DNA of 64,000 nt from Methylibium petroleiphilum PM1 (lineage in GTDB: Bacteria; Pseudomonadota; Gammaproteobacteria; Burkholderiales; Burkholderiaceae_C), in assembly GCF_000015725.1 (NCBI RefSeq), contig NC_008825.1:496001-560000 (forward strand). Direction: 5' to 3'. Shown here piece after piece: positions 1 to 10,715 of the stretch. Both the position numbers and the translations under genes were made by a program. The notes under the pieces are model-generated. The model searched no databases. It was given only the letters and a program-made list of their open reading frames with translations, and had not been told where the DNA came from. Positions within the stretch are counted from its first letter, which is position 1, and each line of letters starts with the position of its first letter.

Positions 1-555
1 CTGGGCGTGCCGCTGGCCGACGCGGTGCGCGTGGTGCCGCAGCTCACGCCGGTGCCGGGCCGCATGCAGAAGGTGGACGGCGACGCGGGCGTCGCCCCGC
101 AGCCGGAGGTGGTGGTCGACTACGCGCACACCCCCGACGCGCTGGAGAAGGCGCTCGGTGCGCTGCGTCCGCTGGCCGCGGCGCGCGGCGGCCGGTTGCT
201 GTGCGTGTTCGGCTGCGGCGGCAACCGCGACGCCAGCAAGCGCCCGCTGATGGCCGCGGTCGCCGAGCGACTGGCCGACCGCGTGATCGCGACCAGCGAC
301 AACCCGCGCGACGAGGCGCCGGCGGCGATCCTGGTCGATGTCGCCGCAGGCTTCGCGGCGCCGGCCGCCGTCGAGATGATCGAAGACCGCCGCGCGGCGA
401 TCGCCCGCGCGATCGGCAGCGCCGAGGCCCGCGACGTGCTGCTGATCGCCGGCAAGGGCCACGAGGACTACCAGGAGATCGCCGGCGTCAAGCAGCCGTT
501 CTCCGATGTGGCCGAGGCGCGGCAGGCGCTGGCGGCGCGCGGGTTGGCGTCATGA
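1..555 (+). CDS. murE: UDP-MurNAc-tripeptide synthetase MurE, C-terminal part
   Basis: C-terminal 184 codons of the cytoplasmic ligase that adds the third stem-peptide amino acid to UDP-MurNAc-L-Ala-D-Glu. The start lies left of the window. Visible Mur-ligase motifs are DYAHTPDALEKAL, the GCGGNRD segment and the DNPRDE motif. DNPR is the family signature for meso-diaminopimelate as substrate, so a DAP-type wall is expected. The stop overlaps the murF start (ATGA), the usual dcw coupling. The frame is intact to the window edge, so the gene is cut by the window and not broken. Confidence 0.95.
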   Translation: MGVPLADAVRVVPQLTPVPGRMQKVDGDAGVAPQPEVVVDYAHTPDALEKALGALRPLAAARGGRLLCVFGCGGNRDASKRPLMAAVAERLADRVIATSDNPRDEAPAAILVDVAAGFAAPAAVEMIEDRRAAIARAIGSAEARDVLLIAGKGHEDYQEIAGVKQPFSDVAEARQALAARGLAS

Positions 556-1964
556 GCGTGATGATGGACTTGCGGTTGGCGCATGCGCTGCTGCCGGGCT
601 CGACGCTCGTCGGCGACCCGGCCACGCCGCTGTTGCGCGTGCACAGCGATACCCGCACGCTGCGCGCCGGTGACCTGTTCGTTGCGCTCAAGGGCGAGCG
701 CTTCGACGCGCACGACTTCCTGCCGCAGGCGCGTGCCGCCGGCGCAGTGGCGGCGATCGCCGAGCACGGCCTCGCCGAGGCCGGCCTGGCCGGGCTGCAC
801 GTGGCCGACAGCCGCGCCGCGCTCGGCACGCTGGGCGCGAACTGGCGCGCCCGCATGAGCCTGCCGCTGATCGCTGTGACCGGCAGCAACGGCAAGACCA
901 CCGTCACGCAGATGATCGCGAGCATCCTGCGCGCCTGGGTCGGCGACGCGGCATTCGCGACCGAGGGCAACTTCAACAACGACATCGGCGTGCCGCTCAC
1001 GCTGCTGCGGTTGCGCCAGGACGCCGACACCTGGCACCGCGCGGCGGTCGTCGAGCTGGGCATGAACCACGTCGGCGAGATCGCCCAGCTCGCGCGCATG
1101 GCCGCGCCGACGGTCGCGCTGGTCAACAACGCCCAGCGCGAGCACCAGGAATTCATGGCCAGCGTCGAGGCGGTGGCCCGCGAGAACGGCGCGGTGATCG
1201 AGGTGCTGGGTGCCAACGGCACGGCGGTCTTCCCGTCCGACGACGCGCATGCCGCGGTATGGCAGGCGCTGGCCGGCACGCGGCCGACGTTGACGTTCTC
1301 GCTCGAAGGTCCGTCCGACTTGGTGGCCGAGGCGGTGTGGAGCGGCGACCATTGGGCGGCGGTGCTGCACACGCCGGCCGGCGCCACCGCGATCCGCCTG
1401 CGCGTGGCCGGCTGGCACAACGTGAAGAACGCGCTCGCCGCGACCGCCTGCGCCCTGGCGGCGGGCTGCCCGCTGGAGGCGGTGGCGCGTGGCCTCGAGG
1501 CCTTCGAGCCGGTGAAGGGCCGCTCGCAGGTCAAGGCCCTGCAGCGCGGCGGCCGCGCGGTGACGCTGGTGGACGACAGCTACAACGCCAACCCCGACTC
1601 GGTGCGCGCGGCGATCGACGTGCTGGCCACGCTGCCCGGCCCGCGCTGGCTGGTGCTGGGCGACATGGGCGAGGTCGGCGACCAGGGCCCGGCCTTCCAC
1701 GCCGAGGTCGGCCGCTATGCGGCCGCTTGCGGCATCGACGCGCTGTGGACCGCCGGCGCCGCCAGCGCCGCCGCCGCCGCCGCCTTCGGCCCGGCCGCAC
1801 GGGCCCACGCGAGCGTGGCCGAGCTGATCGCGGCGCTGGGGCCGGACACGCACGCCGCCCCGGAGGCCGCGTCCATCGTCGTCAAGGGCTCGCGCTTCAT
1901 GAAGATGGAGCAGGTGATCGCCGCGCTGCAGGCCGCTGGCGCCGCATCGCCCACCCCGCACTGA
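552..1964 (+). CDS. murF: UDP-MurNAc-tripeptide:D-Ala-D-Ala ligase MurF
   Basis: Adds the D-Ala-D-Ala dipeptide to the UDP-MurNAc-tripeptide in the cytoplasm, the last soluble step of wall-precursor synthesis. The 470-residue protein has the ATP-binding loop TGSNGKTT near residue 113, the segment around EGNFNNDIG, and the [10 protein letters not shown] motif typical of MurF. Length is normal. The start ATG overlaps the murE stop and is chosen because [16 protein letters not shown] aligns with the usual N-terminus; longer same-frame readings are only the murE shadow. Confidence 0.97.
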   Translation: MSVMMDLRLAHALLPGSTLVGDPATPLLRVHSDTRTLRAGDLFVALKGERFDAHDFLPQARAAGAVAAIAEHGLAEAGLAGLHVADSRAALGTLGANWRARMSLPLIAVTGSNGKTTVTQMIASILRAWVGDAAFATEGNFNNDIGVPLTLLRLRQDADTWHRAAVVELGMNHVGEIAQLARMAAPTVALVNNAQREHQEFMASVEAVARENGAVIEVLGANGTAVFPSDDAHAAVWQALAGTRPTLTFSLEGPSDLVAEAVWSGDHWAAVLHTPAGATAIRLRVAGWHNVKNALAATACALAAGCPLEAVARGLEAFEPVKGRSQVKALQRGGRAVTLVDDSYNANPDSVRAAIDVLATLPGPRWLVLGDMGEVGDQGPAFHAEVGRYAAACGIDALWTAGAASAAAAAAFGPAARAHASVAELIAALGPDTHAAPEAASIVVKGSRFMKMEQVIAALQAAGAASPTPH

Positions 1965-1984
1965 ACCGAAGGCACCGCAACTTC

Positions 1985-3166
1985 ATGCTGATCTCCTTGT
2001 CGCAATGGCTGCAACTGCTCTACCCCGAGCAGCTCGGTTTCCTGCGCGTGTTTCAGTACCTCACCTTCCGCGCCGTGATGGCGGCGATGACGGCCCTGCT
2101 GATCGGCCTGGCGCTCGGCCCGATCGTGATCCGGCGGCTCACCGAGCTGAAGATCGGCCAGCCGATCCGCGAGTACGGCGTCGCCGAGCACATGGTGAAG
2201 CAGGGCACGCCGACGATGGGCGGCGCGCTGATCCTGCTGGCCATCGCGATCAGCACGCTGCTGTGGTTCGACTGGAGCAACCGCTTCGTCTGGATCGTGA
2301 TGATCGTGACCTTCGGCTTCGGCGCGATCGGCTGGGTCGACGACTGGCGCAAGGTGGTCGACAAGAACCCCGAGGGCATGCGCTCGCGCGAGAAATACTT
2401 CTGGCAGTCGCTGATCGGGCTGGTGGCCGCGCTCTACCTGGCGTTCAGCGTGTCCGAGACCTCGAACCTGCGCGTGCTGGAGCTGTTCATCCGCTGGGTG
2501 CAGAGCGGCTTCTCGAACGACCTGCCGCCCAAGGCCGACCTGATCGTGCCCTTCTTCAAGAGCATCAGCTACCCGCTGGGCGTGTTCGGCTTCATCTTCC
2601 TGACCTACGTGGTGATCGTGGGCAGCAGCAACGCGGTCAACCTGACCGACGGCCTCGACGGGCTGGCGATCATGCCGGTGGTGATGGTGGGCTCGGCGCT
2701 CGGCATCTTCGCCTACGCGACCGGCAGCTCGGTGTACGCCAACTACCTGCTGCTGCCGCACATTCCCGGCGCCGGCGAGCTGATGATCTTCTGCGCCGCG
2801 ATGGCCGGCGCGGGGCTGGCCTTCCTGTGGTTCAACGCCTACCCGGCGCAGGTGTTCATGGGCGACGTGGGCGCGCTCGCGCTCGGCGGCGCGCTCGGCA
2901 CCATCGCGGTCATCGTGCGCCAGGAGGTGGTGCTGGCGATCATGGGCGGCATCTTCGTGCTCGAGGCGCTGTCGGTGATGGCGCAGGTCACCTGGTTCAA
3001 GTACACGAAGCGGCGCTACGGCGCCGGGCGGCGCATCCTGCTGATGGCGCCGCTGCATCACCACTTCGAGAAGTCGGGCTGGAAGGAGACGCAGGTCGTC
3101 GTGCGCTTCTGGATCATCACCATGCTGCTGTGCCTGGTCGGGCTGTCCAGCCTGAAGCTGCGCTGA
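1985..3166 (+). CDS. mraY: Phospho-MurNAc-pentapeptide transferase MraY
   Basis: Integral membrane enzyme that moves phospho-MurNAc-pentapeptide onto undecaprenyl phosphate to give lipid I. The 393-residue protein has about ten hydrophobic segments. It shows the conserved catalytic aspartate motifs (GWVDDWRK and [10 protein letters not shown]) and the HHH motif in MAPLHHHFE. The start ATG lies 20 bases after murF and gives the standard N-terminus [10 protein letters not shown]. It is embedded in the dcw operon with no visible internal promoter. Confidence 0.97.
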   Translation: MLISLSQWLQLLYPEQLGFLRVFQYLTFRAVMAAMTALLIGLALGPIVIRRLTELKIGQPIREYGVAEHMVKQGTPTMGGALILLAIAISTLLWFDWSNRFVWIVMIVTFGFGAIGWVDDWRKVVDKNPEGMRSREKYFWQSLIGLVAALYLAFSVSETSNLRVLELFIRWVQSGFSNDLPPKADLIVPFFKSISYPLGVFGFIFLTYVVIVGSSNAVNLTDGLDGLAIMPVVMVGSALGIFAYATGSSVYANYLLLPHIPGAGELMIFCAAMAGAGLAFLWFNAYPAQVFMGDVGALALGGALGTIAVIVRQEVVLAIMGGIFVLEALSVMAQVTWFKYTKRRYGAGRRILLMAPLHHHFEKSGWKETQVVVRFWIITMLLCLVGLSSLKLR

Positions 3167-3176
3167 ACCGACGCCC

Positions 3177-4901
3177 ATGAAACCTCTGGACCACCAGACC
3201 GTGCTCATGCTGGGCCTCGGCGACTCGGGCCTCGCGATGGCGCAGTGGTGCGCGCGCCAGGGCGCCGCGGTGCGCGTGGCCGACAGCCGCGAGGCGCCGC
3301 CGCAGGCCGCAGCGTTGGCCCAGGCGCTGCCGGGCGCGACGCTGCACCACGGTTTCGACGCTGGCCTGCTGGACGGCGTGCAGCGCGTGCTGAAGAGCCC
3401 GGGCCTGTCGCCGCTGGACCCGGTGCTGGCGCCGCTGCTGGCGCGCGCGGCCGAGCTTGGCGTACCCGTCGAGGGCGAGCTCGACCTGTTCGCGCAGGCC
3501 CTGGCCGGGCTGAAGGCCGAACGCGGCTACGCACCCAAGGTGATCGCCATCACCGGCACCAACGGCAAGACCACCACCACGGTGATGTGCGGCCAGCTGA
3601 TCGAACGCAGCGGATTGCGCGTGGCGGTGGCCGGCAACGTGGGCCCGACGATGCTGGGCACGCTGGCGGCGGCGCTGGAGCAGGAAGGTGAACCGGAATG
3701 CCCCTCACCCCAGCCCTCTCCCGCCCCAGGGGGAGAGGGAGACGAACCGCCGGCTCCCACTCCGATCTCAGCGGGAGAGAGCGGGGGTGAGGGCCTTCCC
3801 GTGTCCGAACCTGCCGACGACGACGAAGCCCCGCTGCAGCTCGCCCCGCCGCCGCCCGCGGCGCCGGTGTTCGGGCACCTTCCCGAGGCCTGGGTGCTGG
3901 AGCTGTCGAGCTTCCAGCTCGACGGCGTGCGCGGCTTCGTGCCGGACGCCGCGGTGGTGCTGAACATCACGCAGGACCACCTCGACTGGCACGGCTCGAT
4001 GCCGGCCTATGCCGCGGCGAAGGCGCGCATCTACGGCCCGGCCGACGCCTGGGGCTGCACGATGGTGGTCAACCGCGACGACGTGCAGGTCGAGGCCATG
4101 GTCCCGGCGCCATTGCCGCAGAAAGGCCGCTTCGCGAAGCCGCTGGCGCGCAAGGTGGTCCGCTTCGGGCTCGACGCGCCGCAGCGCCCCGGCGACTACG
4201 GGCTGGTGGTCGAGAACGGCATGGCCTGGCTGGTGCGCGCGCTGGAGGCCGACGAGACGATCAAGCGCCGCAAGGGCGACACCGAGGACGAGGAGATCCA
4301 CCTGCAGCGCCTGATGCCGGCCGACGCGCTGCGCATCCGCGGCCGCCACAACGCCGCCAACGCGCTGGCCGCGCTGGCGCTGGCCACCGCCATCGGCCGG
4401 CCGCTGGCGCCGATGCTGCACGGCCTGCGCGAGTACGGCGGCGAGCCGCACCGCGTGGCTTTCGTCGCCACGGTCGGGGGCGTCGAGGCCTACGACGACA
4501 GCAAGGGCACCAACGTCGGCGCCACGGTGGCCGCGCTCGAGGGTCTGGGCGCCGACAAGACGCCGGCCAAGCTGGTGGTGATCCTCGGCGGCGACGGCAA
4601 GGGCCAGGACTTCACGCCGCTGGTCGCGCCGGTGGCGCGCCATGTGCGCGCGGTGGCGCTGATCGGCCGCGATGCGCCGGCGATCGAGGCGGTGCTCGCG
4701 GCCGGCAGTGTGCCGCTGGCGCGGCACGACACGCTGCAGACCGCCACCCGCTGGTGCTTCGAGCAGGCGCGCGCCGGCGATGCCGTGCTGCTGAGCCCGG
4801 CCTGCGCCAGCCTGGACATGTTCCGCAACTACGCGCAGCGCGCCGAGGTGTTCTGCGACACCGTGCGCGAGCTGGCGTGCGAGCACGGGGAGACGGCATG
4901 A
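3177..4901 (+). CDS. murD: UDP-MurNAc-L-Ala:D-Glu ligase MurD with in-frame repeat insertion
   Basis: Cytoplasmic ligase adding D-glutamate to UDP-MurNAc-L-alanine. The ATP loop [12 protein letters not shown] (about residue 125), ELSSFQLDG and the conserved [15 protein letters not shown] segment are present. At 574 residues it is much longer than the usual 450-500. The excess includes about 50 low-complexity residues (roughly 173-225, rich in Pro, Gly and Glu) encoded by a 95-base palindromic repeat at 3701-3795, between the ATP-loop region and ELSSFQLDG. The frame stays open, so the gene is probably functional with a tolerated loop. The stop overlaps the ftsW start. Confidence 0.95.
   Translation: MKPLDHQTVLMLGLGDSGLAMAQWCARQGAAVRVADSREAPPQAAALAQALPGATLHHGFDAGLLDGVQRVLKSPGLSPLDPVLAPLLARAAELGVPVEGELDLFAQALAGLKAERGYAPKVIAITGTNGKTTTTVMCGQLIERSGLRVAVAGNVGPTMLGTLAAALEQEGEPECPSPQPSPAPGGEGDEPPAPTPISAGESGGEGLPVSEPADDDEAPLQLAPPPPAAPVFGHLPEAWVLELSSFQLDGVRGFVPDAAVVLNITQDHLDWHGSMPAYAAAKARIYGPADAWGCTMVVNRDDVQVEAMVPAPLPQKGRFAKPLARKVVRFGLDAPQRPGDYGLVVENGMAWLVRALEADETIKRRKGDTEDEEIHLQRLMPADALRIRGRHNAANALAALALATAIGRPLAPMLHGLREYGGEPHRVAFVATVGGVEAYDDSKGTNVGATVAALEGLGADKTPAKLVVILGGDGKGQDFTPLVAPVARHVRAVALIGRDAPAIEAVLAAGSVPLARHDTLQTATRWCFEQARAGDAVLLSPACASLDMFRNYAQRAEVFCDTVRELACEHGETA
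3701..3795. repeat. REP-like palindromic element inside murD
   Basis: The outer arms CCCTCACCCCAGC (3702-3714) and GCGGGGGTGAGGG (3781-3793) are complementary at 12 of 13 positions. Inside are two smaller hairpins: CCCTCTCCC (3714-3722) with GGGAGAGGG (3731-3739), and CTCCC (3754-3758) with GGGAG (373-3777 arm at 3773-3777). This CCCTCACCC...GGGTGAGGG pattern is a dispersed, usually intergenic repeat type in proteobacteria. Here it lies wholly inside the murD reading frame and is translated. Confidence 0.85.
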
Positions 4902-6190
4902 GCCGCGCCGCGTCGTCCGCCGCCGTCGGCGCCCGCCCGGGGCTGGCCGCGCTGAAGGAGCGCGCGGCGCGCTGGCTGGGCCGCGGTGCGGGCAGCGAGA
5001 CACTGCCGATCCGCGACTGGGTCAGCGTGTCCAACGGCCAGCCGGCGCGCCTGCTGGGCTTCGACCAGATGATGGTCTGCGTGGTGATCGCGCTGCTCGC
5101 GCTCGGCCTGGTGATGGTCTATTCGACCTCGATCGCGCTGCCGGACGACCCGCGCACCGCGCGCGTCGCGCCCACCCACCACTACCTGATGGTGCGCCAT
5201 GCCTTCGGCCTGTTGATCGCGCTGGGCGCCTCGCTCGCGGTGGTGCAGGTGCCGCTGCGGCTGTGGGAGCGCTGGGCGCCGTGGCTGTTCGTCGCCGCGC
5301 TGGTGCTGCTGGTGCTGGTGCTCATCCCGCACATCGGGCGCGCCAGCAAGGGCGCGCGGCGCTGGATCCCGCTGGGTTTCATGAGCTTCCAGCCCAGCGA
5401 ACTGGCCAAGCTGGGCATCGCCATGTATGCCGCCAGCTACATGGTGCGCAAGATGGAGATCAAGGAGCACTTCACGCGCGCCGTGGCGCCGATGGCGGCC
5501 GCGCTCGCGGTGATCGGCGTGCTGCTGCTGGCCGAGCCCGACATGGGCGCGTTCATCGTCATCGCAGCCATCGCGATGGGCATCCTGTTCCTCGGTGGCG
5601 TGAACGGCCGCATGTTCCTGCTCAGCATCGCGGTGCTGCTGGGCGCCTTCGTGTCGATGATCATCGCGAGCCCCTGGCGGGCCGAACGTATCCTGGCGTT
5701 TCTCAGCCCCTGGGACCCGCTGTACGCGCAGGGCAAGGGCTACCAGCTCACGCACTCGCTGATCGCGCTGGGCCGCGGCGAGATCTTCGGCCAGGGCCTG
5801 GGCTCCAGCGTCGAGAAGCTGCACTACCTGCCGGAGGCGCACACCGACTTCCTGCTGGCGGTGATCGGCGAGGAGCTGGGCTTCGTCGGCGTGGCGCTGG
5901 TGATCGCCGCCTTCTTCTGGCTCACGCGCCGCATCTTCCACATCGGCCGCCAGGCGATCGCGCTCGACCGCGTGTTCTCCGGCCTGCTGGCGCAGGGCAT
6001 CGGCATCTGGATGGGCGGTCAGGCCTTCATCAACATGGGCGTGAACCTCGGCGTGCTGCCGACCAAGGGTCTGACGCTGCCGCTGATGAGCTACGGCGGC
6101 TCGGCGATCCTGATGAACTGCGTGGCGTTGGCGATCGTGTTGCGGGTCGATATCGAGAACCGGCAGCTCATGCGGGGAGGGCGCGCGTGA
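4898..6190 (+). CDS. ftsW: Septal peptidoglycan polymerase FtsW
   Basis: SEDS-family membrane glycosyltransferase that polymerises lipid II at the division septum with its partner PBP3. The 430-residue protein has a cytoplasmic N-terminus of about 60 residues, then about ten membrane segments. Family segments visible are [16 protein letters not shown], the AEPDMGAF region, and the C-terminal [18 protein letters not shown]. The ATG overlaps the murD stop by four bases, giving translational coupling. Confidence 0.96.
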   Translation: MSRAASSAAVGARPGLAALKERAARWLGRGAGSETLPIRDWVSVSNGQPARLLGFDQMMVCVVIALLALGLVMVYSTSIALPDDPRTARVAPTHHYLMVRHAFGLLIALGASLAVVQVPLRLWERWAPWLFVAALVLLVLVLIPHIGRASKGARRWIPLGFMSFQPSELAKLGIAMYAASYMVRKMEIKEHFTRAVAPMAAALAVIGVLLLAEPDMGAFIVIAAIAMGILFLGGVNGRMFLLSIAVLLGAFVSMIIASPWRAERILAFLSPWDPLYAQGKGYQLTHSLIALGRGEIFGQGLGSSVEKLHYLPEAHTDFLLAVIGEELGFVGVALVIAAFFWLTRRIFHIGRQAIALDRVFSGLLAQGIGIWMGGQAFINMGVNLGVLPTKGLTLPLMSYGGSAILMNCVALAIVLRVDIENRQLMRGGRA

Positions 6191-6309
6191 GCGGCGCTTT
6201 CATCCAGGGCATGGCTGAGGCTATCGGCTTGGTGCAGTGCCGTGCGCGGCAGCCCGCCGGGTCTCGCCCCGGCGCGGTGCCGTCCGCAGGCGCGGGAGTC
6301 ACGCCATGA
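6187..6309 (+). CDS. Possible 40-codon coupling ORF between ftsW and murG
   Basis: A GTG inside the ftsW stop (GTGA) opens a 40-codon frame that ends in a TGA overlapping the murG start (ATGA). It fills the only large gap (115 bases) between ftsW and murG. The predicted peptide has no recognisable domain and is rich in Gly, Ala, Pro and Arg. It may simply let ribosomes travel from ftsW to murG. It could equally be a chance open frame in GC-rich DNA. Confidence 0.2.
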   Translation: MSGAFIQGMAEAIGLVQCRARQPAGSRPGAVPSAGAGVTP

Positions 6310-7409
6310 CTCAACGCCACCTCGTCGTCATGGCCGCCGGCACCGGCGGCCACATCATTCCCGGTCTGGCCGTCGCCCAGGAGATGCAGCACCGCGGCTG
6401 GACCGTCAGCTGGCTCGGCACCGAGCAGGGCATGGAGAACCGCCTCGTGCCGCCGGCCGCCGAGTCGGGCATCGAGATGGACACCATCGCCTTCAGCGGG
6501 CTGCGCGGCAAGGGCCTGCTGCACACGCTGACCGGCGGCCTGCGGCTGCTGGGCGCGTTCGCGGCCTGCGCGAAGATCCTGCGCCGCCGCGCCACCACCG
6601 CGGTGCTGGGCATGGGTGGTTACGTGTGCTTCCCGGGCGGGCTGATGGCCTCGCTGCTGGGCAAGCCGCTGATCCTGGTCAATGCCGATGCGGCGCTGCT
6701 GATGAGCAACCGCGCGCTGAAGCCGGTGGCCGACCGCATCGCCTTCGGCTTCGACGGCGCCGCGGCAGCCACCACGAGGCAGGCGGTCGTCACCGGCAAT
6801 CCGGTGCGTGCCGAGATCGAGACACTGCCCGAGCCGCCGGTGCGCTACGCCGGGCGCGAGGGACCGCTGCGCGTGCTGGTGGTCGGGGGCAGCCTGGGGG
6901 CGCGCGTGCTCAACGAGACCCTGCCGCAGGCGTTGGCCCTGCTGGCGCCCGCGGAACGGCCGCGCGTGCTGCACCAGACCGGCCAGCTCAACCGCGACGG
7001 CGTGAAGGAGGCCTATGCCGCCGTGGGCATCGACGACGGTGTCGAGGTGCTGGCCTTCATCGACGACATGGCCGCGCGGCTCGCGCACTGCGACGTGGTG
7101 ATCTGCCGTGCCGGCGCAGTGACGGTCAGCGAGCTGTGTGCCGCCGGCGTGGCGAGTGTCCTGGTGCCGCTGATCGTGAGCACCACCTCGCACCAGCGCG
7201 ACAACGCGCTCTACATGGCGCAGCACGGTGCGGCGATCCACCTGCCGCAGAGCGAGCTGACGCCGCAGGCGCTGGCCGAGCGGCTGCGCACGCTGGACCG
7301 GCCGCAGTTGCTGGGCATGGCCGAGAAGGCGCGTGCGCTGTCACGCCCGCGCGCCGCGGCCCGTGTGGCCGACGAGATCGAGCGTCTCGTGCGAAAGGAC
7401 GGGCTGTGA
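6306..7409 (+). CDS. murG: Lipid II synthase MurG (GlcNAc transferase)
   Basis: Membrane-associated glycosyltransferase of family GT28 that adds GlcNAc to lipid I. The 367-residue protein opens with the donor/lipid loop GTGGHIIPG, has a second Gly-rich loop ([11 protein letters not shown]) and the C-terminal [11 protein letters not shown] segment that binds the UDP-GlcNAc uracil side. Start ATG 6306 gives the canonical [16 protein letters not shown]. It overlaps the small upstream frame by four bases. Confidence 0.96.
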   Translation: MTQRHLVVMAAGTGGHIIPGLAVAQEMQHRGWTVSWLGTEQGMENRLVPPAAESGIEMDTIAFSGLRGKGLLHTLTGGLRLLGAFAACAKILRRRATTAVLGMGGYVCFPGGLMASLLGKPLILVNADAALLMSNRALKPVADRIAFGFDGAAAATTRQAVVTGNPVRAEIETLPEPPVRYAGREGPLRVLVVGGSLGARVLNETLPQALALLAPAERPRVLHQTGQLNRDGVKEAYAAVGIDDGVEVLAFIDDMAARLAHCDVVICRAGAVTVSELCAAGVASVLVPLIVSTTSHQRDNALYMAQHGAAIHLPQSELTPQALAERLRTLDRPQLLGMAEKARALSRPRAAARVADEIERLVRKDGL

Positions 7410-7519
7410 TGAACCTGCAGACACTTGCGCACGCGGGCCGAGCGCCGGGCCGCCCCAAGCCGGCCCGTATCCCCGCGGGGGATCGGCCGACGTACGCGTC
7501 GGACGAGGGGCTGTCATGA
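7409..7519 (+). CDS. Possible 36-codon bridging ORF containing a hairpin repeat
   Basis: The murG stop and an ATG overlap (TGATG) and open a 36-codon frame that ends in a TGA overlapping the murC start (ATGA). Most of it is the hairpin element at 7446-7502. No domain is recognisable. Because both ends overlap neighbouring genes, translation could be carried across the inserted repeat into murC. Product function, if any, is unknown. Confidence 0.2.
   Translation: MNLQTLAHAGRAPGRPKPARIPAGDRPTYASDEGLS
7446..7502. repeat. Triple-hairpin element between murG and murC
   Basis: Three consecutive perfect hairpins fill this spacer: CGGGCCG/CGGCCCG (7446-7467), ATCCCC-GCG-GGGGAT (7469-7483) and CCGACG-TACG-CGTCGG (7487-7502). 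The density of perfect stems is unlike a normal dcw spacer and looks like a dispersed palindromic repeat. Its sequence differs from the repeats at 13228 and 15668. It lacks a T-run, so it is not a standard terminator. Confidence 0.6.
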
Positions 7520-8925
7520 AGCACGCAGTCAAGCACATCCACTTCGTCGGCATCGGCGGCGCCGGCATGAGCGGCATCGCCGAGATCCTGCACAACCTGG
7601 GCTACCGGGTGTCGGGCTCCGACCAGAGCGACGGCGCGACGACGCGGCGGCTGGCCTCGCTGGGCATCCGCGTGGCGATCGGCCACGACGCTGCGCACAT
7701 CGCCGGCGCCGAGGCGGTGGTCACGTCCACCGCGGTGAAGGGAGACAACCCCGAGGTGATCGCGGCGCGGTCCCGGCGCGTGCCGGTGGTGCCGCGCGCG
7801 GTGATGCTGGCCGAGCTGATGCGCCTGAAGCAGGGCATCGCGATCGCCGGCACGCACGGCAAGACCACCACCACCTCGCTGGTCGCCAGCGTGCTGGCCG
7901 AAGCCGGGCTGGACCCGACCTTCGTGATCGGCGGTCGGCTCAACAGCGCCGGCGCGAACTCGCGGCTCGGCGCCGGCGACTACATCGTGGTCGAGGCGGA
8001 CGAGTCGGACGCCTCGTTCCTGAACCTGCTGCCGGTGCTGAGCGTCGTGACCAACATCGACGCCGACCACATGGACACCTACGGCCACGACCTCGGCCGA
8101 CTGAAGCACGCCTTCCTCGAATTCCTCCACCGCATGCCGTTCTACGGCGCGGCCATCATCTGCGGCGACGACCCCGGCGTGCGTTCCATCATCCCGATGA
8201 TCTCGCGGCCCGTGGTGAGCTACGGCTTCGGCGAGGATGCGCAGATCCGCGCGGTCGACGTGCTGGCGCTGCCGGGGGGGCAGATGCGCTTCACCGCGCA
8301 GCGCCGCAACGGCGTGGTGATGCCCGACCTGCCGATCACGCTCAACCTGCCGGGCCGGCACAACGTGCTCAACGCGCTGGCGGTCATCGCGGTGGCGGCC
8401 GAGCTGGAGCTGCCCGATGCGCCGGTGCAGAAGGCGCTGGCCGCCTTCGACGGCGTGGGCCGGCGCTTCCAGCGCTACGGCGAGCTGCCGACGCCGGCCG
8501 GTGGTCGCTTCACGCTGATCGACGACTACGGCCACCACCCGGTGGAGATGGCCGCGGTGATCGCCGCGGCGCGCGGTGCCTTCCCGGGGCGCCGCCTGGT
8601 GATCGCCTTCCAGCCGCACCGCTATACCCGCACGCGCGACTGTTTCGAGGACTTCGTCAAGGTGATGGGTGGCGCAGACGCGGTGCTGCTGGGCGAGGTC
8701 TACGCCGCCGGCGAAGCGCCGATCGTGGCGGCCGACGGGCGCGCGCTGGCGCGCGCGCTGCGGGTCGGCGGCAAGCTCGAACCGGTGTTCGTGGACGAGA
8801 TCGCGGCGATGCCGCAGGCCATCGCCGACAACGTGCAGGACGGCGATGTGGTGATCACCATGGGGGCGGGCTCGATCGGCGCCGTGCCCGGCCAGGTGGT
8901 CGAACTGTTGGGAGCCCACGCATGA
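7516..8925 (+). CDS. murC: UDP-MurNAc:L-alanine ligase MurC
   Basis: Cytoplasmic ligase that adds the first stem-peptide residue, L-alanine, to UDP-MurNAc. The 469-residue protein has the N-terminal UDP-binding loop [12 protein letters not shown], the ATP loop [11 protein letters not shown] near residue 115, the EADESD segment, and the substrate region FQPHRYTRT. The start is set by [15 protein letters not shown]. It overlaps ddl by four bases at its 3' end. Confidence 0.97.
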   Translation: MKHAVKHIHFVGIGGAGMSGIAEILHNLGYRVSGSDQSDGATTRRLASLGIRVAIGHDAAHIAGAEAVVTSTAVKGDNPEVIAARSRRVPVVPRAVMLAELMRLKQGIAIAGTHGKTTTTSLVASVLAEAGLDPTFVIGGRLNSAGANSRLGAGDYIVVEADESDASFLNLLPVLSVVTNIDADHMDTYGHDLGRLKHAFLEFLHRMPFYGAAIICGDDPGVRSIIPMISRPVVSYGFGEDAQIRAVDVLALPGGQMRFTAQRRNGVVMPDLPITLNLPGRHNVLNALAVIAVAAELELPDAPVQKALAAFDGVGRRFQRYGELPTPAGGRFTLIDDYGHHPVEMAAVIAAARGAFPGRRLVIAFQPHRYTRTRDCFEDFVKVMGGADAVLLGEVYAAGEAPIVAADGRALARALRVGGKLEPVFVDEIAAMPQAIADNVQDGDVVITMGAGSIGAVPGQVVELLGAHA

Positions 8926-9881
8926 GCGCCACCCCCGATCCCCGGTCCTTCGGCAAGGTCGCCGTGCTGATGGGCGGCACCTCGGCCGAACGCGACATCT
9001 CGCTGATGTCCGGCGGCGGCGTGCTGAAGGCGCTGCAGGACGCCGGCGTCGACGCCCACGCCTTCGATCCGAAGGATCACGAACTGGTCGAGCTGCGGCG
9101 CCAGGGCTTCCAGCGCTGCTTCATTGCGCTGCACGGTCGGCACGGCGAGGACGGCACGGTGCAGGGCGCGCTGGAGCTGCTGCGCATTCCGTACACCGGT
9201 TCGGGCGTGATGGCGAGCGCCATCGCGATGGACAAGATCATGACCAAGCGCGTGTGGCTCGCCGAAGGGCTGCCGACGCCACGCTACGTGCGGCTCGCGC
9301 CCGACGAGCAGACGCCCGAGCGGGTGCGCGGCGTGCCCGACGACCTGGGCCTGCCGTTGATCGTGAAGCCGCCGCGCGAGGGCTCGTCGATCGGCGTCAC
9401 CAAGGTGCTCGGCTATTCGCAGATGCAGGACGCGGTGGCGCTGTCGGCCCGCCACGATCCCGACGTGCTGTGCGAGGAGTTCATCGACGGCGCCGAGGTG
9501 ACCTGCCCGGTGCTGGGCGAGGGCGCGAATGCGCGCGCGCTGCCGGTGATCCGCATCGTGCCGCCCGAGGCCGGCTACGACTACCAGAACAAGTACTTCA
9601 CCGACGAGGTGAAGTACCTCTGTCCGAGCGGCCTGCCGGCGGACGAGGAGGCCGAGATCCAGCGCATCGTGCTGGCCGCCTACCGAGCGCTGGGCTGCCG
9701 CGGCTGGGGCCGGGCCGACCTGATGATCCGCGCCAGCGATCGCAAGCCCTTCCTGCTGGAGATGAACACCTCGCCGGGCATGACCGGCCATTCGCTGGTG
9801 CCGATGTCGGCCAAGGCCGCAGGCCTCGGCTACGAGCAGCTGTGCCTGCACATCCTGCAGGGAGCGGCGCTCGACGCCTGA
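8922..9881 (+). CDS. ddl: D-alanine--D-alanine ligase
   Basis: ATP-grasp enzyme making the D-Ala-D-Ala dipeptide used by MurF. The 319-residue protein shows the N-terminal [15 protein letters not shown], the ATP-binding [12 protein letters not shown], and the C-terminal [13 protein letters not shown] metal-binding segment. Its place between murC and ftsQ matches the DdlB position in other dcw clusters. The ATG overlaps the murC stop. Confidence 0.96.
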   Translation: MSATPDPRSFGKVAVLMGGTSAERDISLMSGGGVLKALQDAGVDAHAFDPKDHELVELRRQGFQRCFIALHGRHGEDGTVQGALELLRIPYTGSGVMASAIAMDKIMTKRVWLAEGLPTPRYVRLAPDEQTPERVRGVPDDLGLPLIVKPPREGSSIGVTKVLGYSQMQDAVALSARHDPDVLCEEFIDGAEVTCPVLGEGANARALPVIRIVPPEAGYDYQNKYFTDEVKYLCPSGLPADEEAEIQRIVLAAYRALGCRGWGRADLMIRASDRKPFLLEMNTSPGMTGHSLVPMSAKAAGLGYEQLCLHILQGAALDA

Positions 9882-9888
9882 GCCCCTC

Positions 9889-10695
9889 ATGGCCCGCAGA
9901 CCCCGCCTCCCCGCGAAGCCGCAGCCGCTGCCGGCCGATGTGCGCCTGATGCGCACCGGCGCCAGCGTGCTGTTCGCGTTCGCGCTGCTGGCCTTCATCG
10001 GGCTGCTGCTGACCTGGGCGCTGCGCGCGCCGCTGTTCACGCTGCGCGGCGTTCGCGTGGAGGGCGAGGTGGCGCGCAACAGCGTGACCACGATCCGCGC
10101 CAATGCGATGCCCAAGCTGAGCGGCAACTTCTTCAGCCTCGATCTCGCGCAGGCCCAGGAGGCCTTCCAGTCCGTGCCCTGGGTGCGGCGGGCCGCGGTG
10201 CAGCGGGTGTGGCCGAACCGGCTGGCGGTGCGCCTCGAAGAACACCACGTCGCCGCATGGTGGCACCAGGAGGACGGCGACGACAAGCTCGTCAACGTGC
10301 AGGGGGAGGTGTTCGAGGCGAACCCGGGCGACGTCGAGGACGAGAACCTGCCGGTGCTGCAGGGGCCGGAGGGCAGTTCGGCGTCGATGCTCGCGATGTA
10401 CCGGCGGCTGGTGCCGGCGTTCGAGGCCATCGGCGCGAGCATCGAGACGCTGGCGATGAGCGCGCGCGGTTCCTGGCGAGCCGAGCTGGACAGCGGCGCG
10501 CAGGTCGAGCTCGGCCGCGGCGGCGAGGACGAGGTGATGGCGCGGGTGCAGGCCTTCGTGGGCACCGTGCCGCAGCTGACGGCGCGCTACGAGCGCCCGC
10601 TGGCGTATGCAGACCTGCGCCACGCCGACGGCTACGCGCTGCGGCTCAAGGGCATCGGCACGGCGGCGCCGACGGCGGCGGCAGGCAGGAAATAG
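9889..10695 (+). CDS. ftsQ: Cell-division protein FtsQ
   Basis: Bitopic inner-membrane divisome protein that bridges early and late division proteins with FtsB and FtsL. The 268-residue protein has a short basic cytoplasmic tail, one membrane helix (about residues 25-45), a POTRA domain starting near FTLRGVRVEGEV, and the beta domain. The start lies 7 bases after ddl. Length and position between ddl and ftsA support the call. Confidence 0.93.
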   Translation: MARRPRLPAKPQPLPADVRLMRTGASVLFAFALLAFIGLLLTWALRAPLFTLRGVRVEGEVARNSVTTIRANAMPKLSGNFFSLDLAQAQEAFQSVPWVRRAAVQRVWPNRLAVRLEEHHVAAWWHQEDGDDKLVNVQGEVFEANPGDVEDENLPVLQGPEGSSASMLAMYRRLVPAFEAIGASIETLAMSARGSWRAELDSGAQVELGRGGEDEVMARVQAFVGTVPQLTARYERPLAYADLRHADGYALRLKGIGTAAPTAAAGRK

Positions 10696-10715
10696 AAGGA
10701 AAAGGCGGGAAGCAC

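Noticed and set aside
120-3208. Long antisense and other-frame open frames across the dcw cluster
   Set aside because: They mirror murE, murF and mraY codons, have Arg/His/Gln-rich noise composition and no motifs; an effect of high GC.
3690-3963. murD insertion as an intein or extra domain
   Set aside because: It is only about 50 residues, lacks intein motifs, and its DNA is a palindromic repeat.
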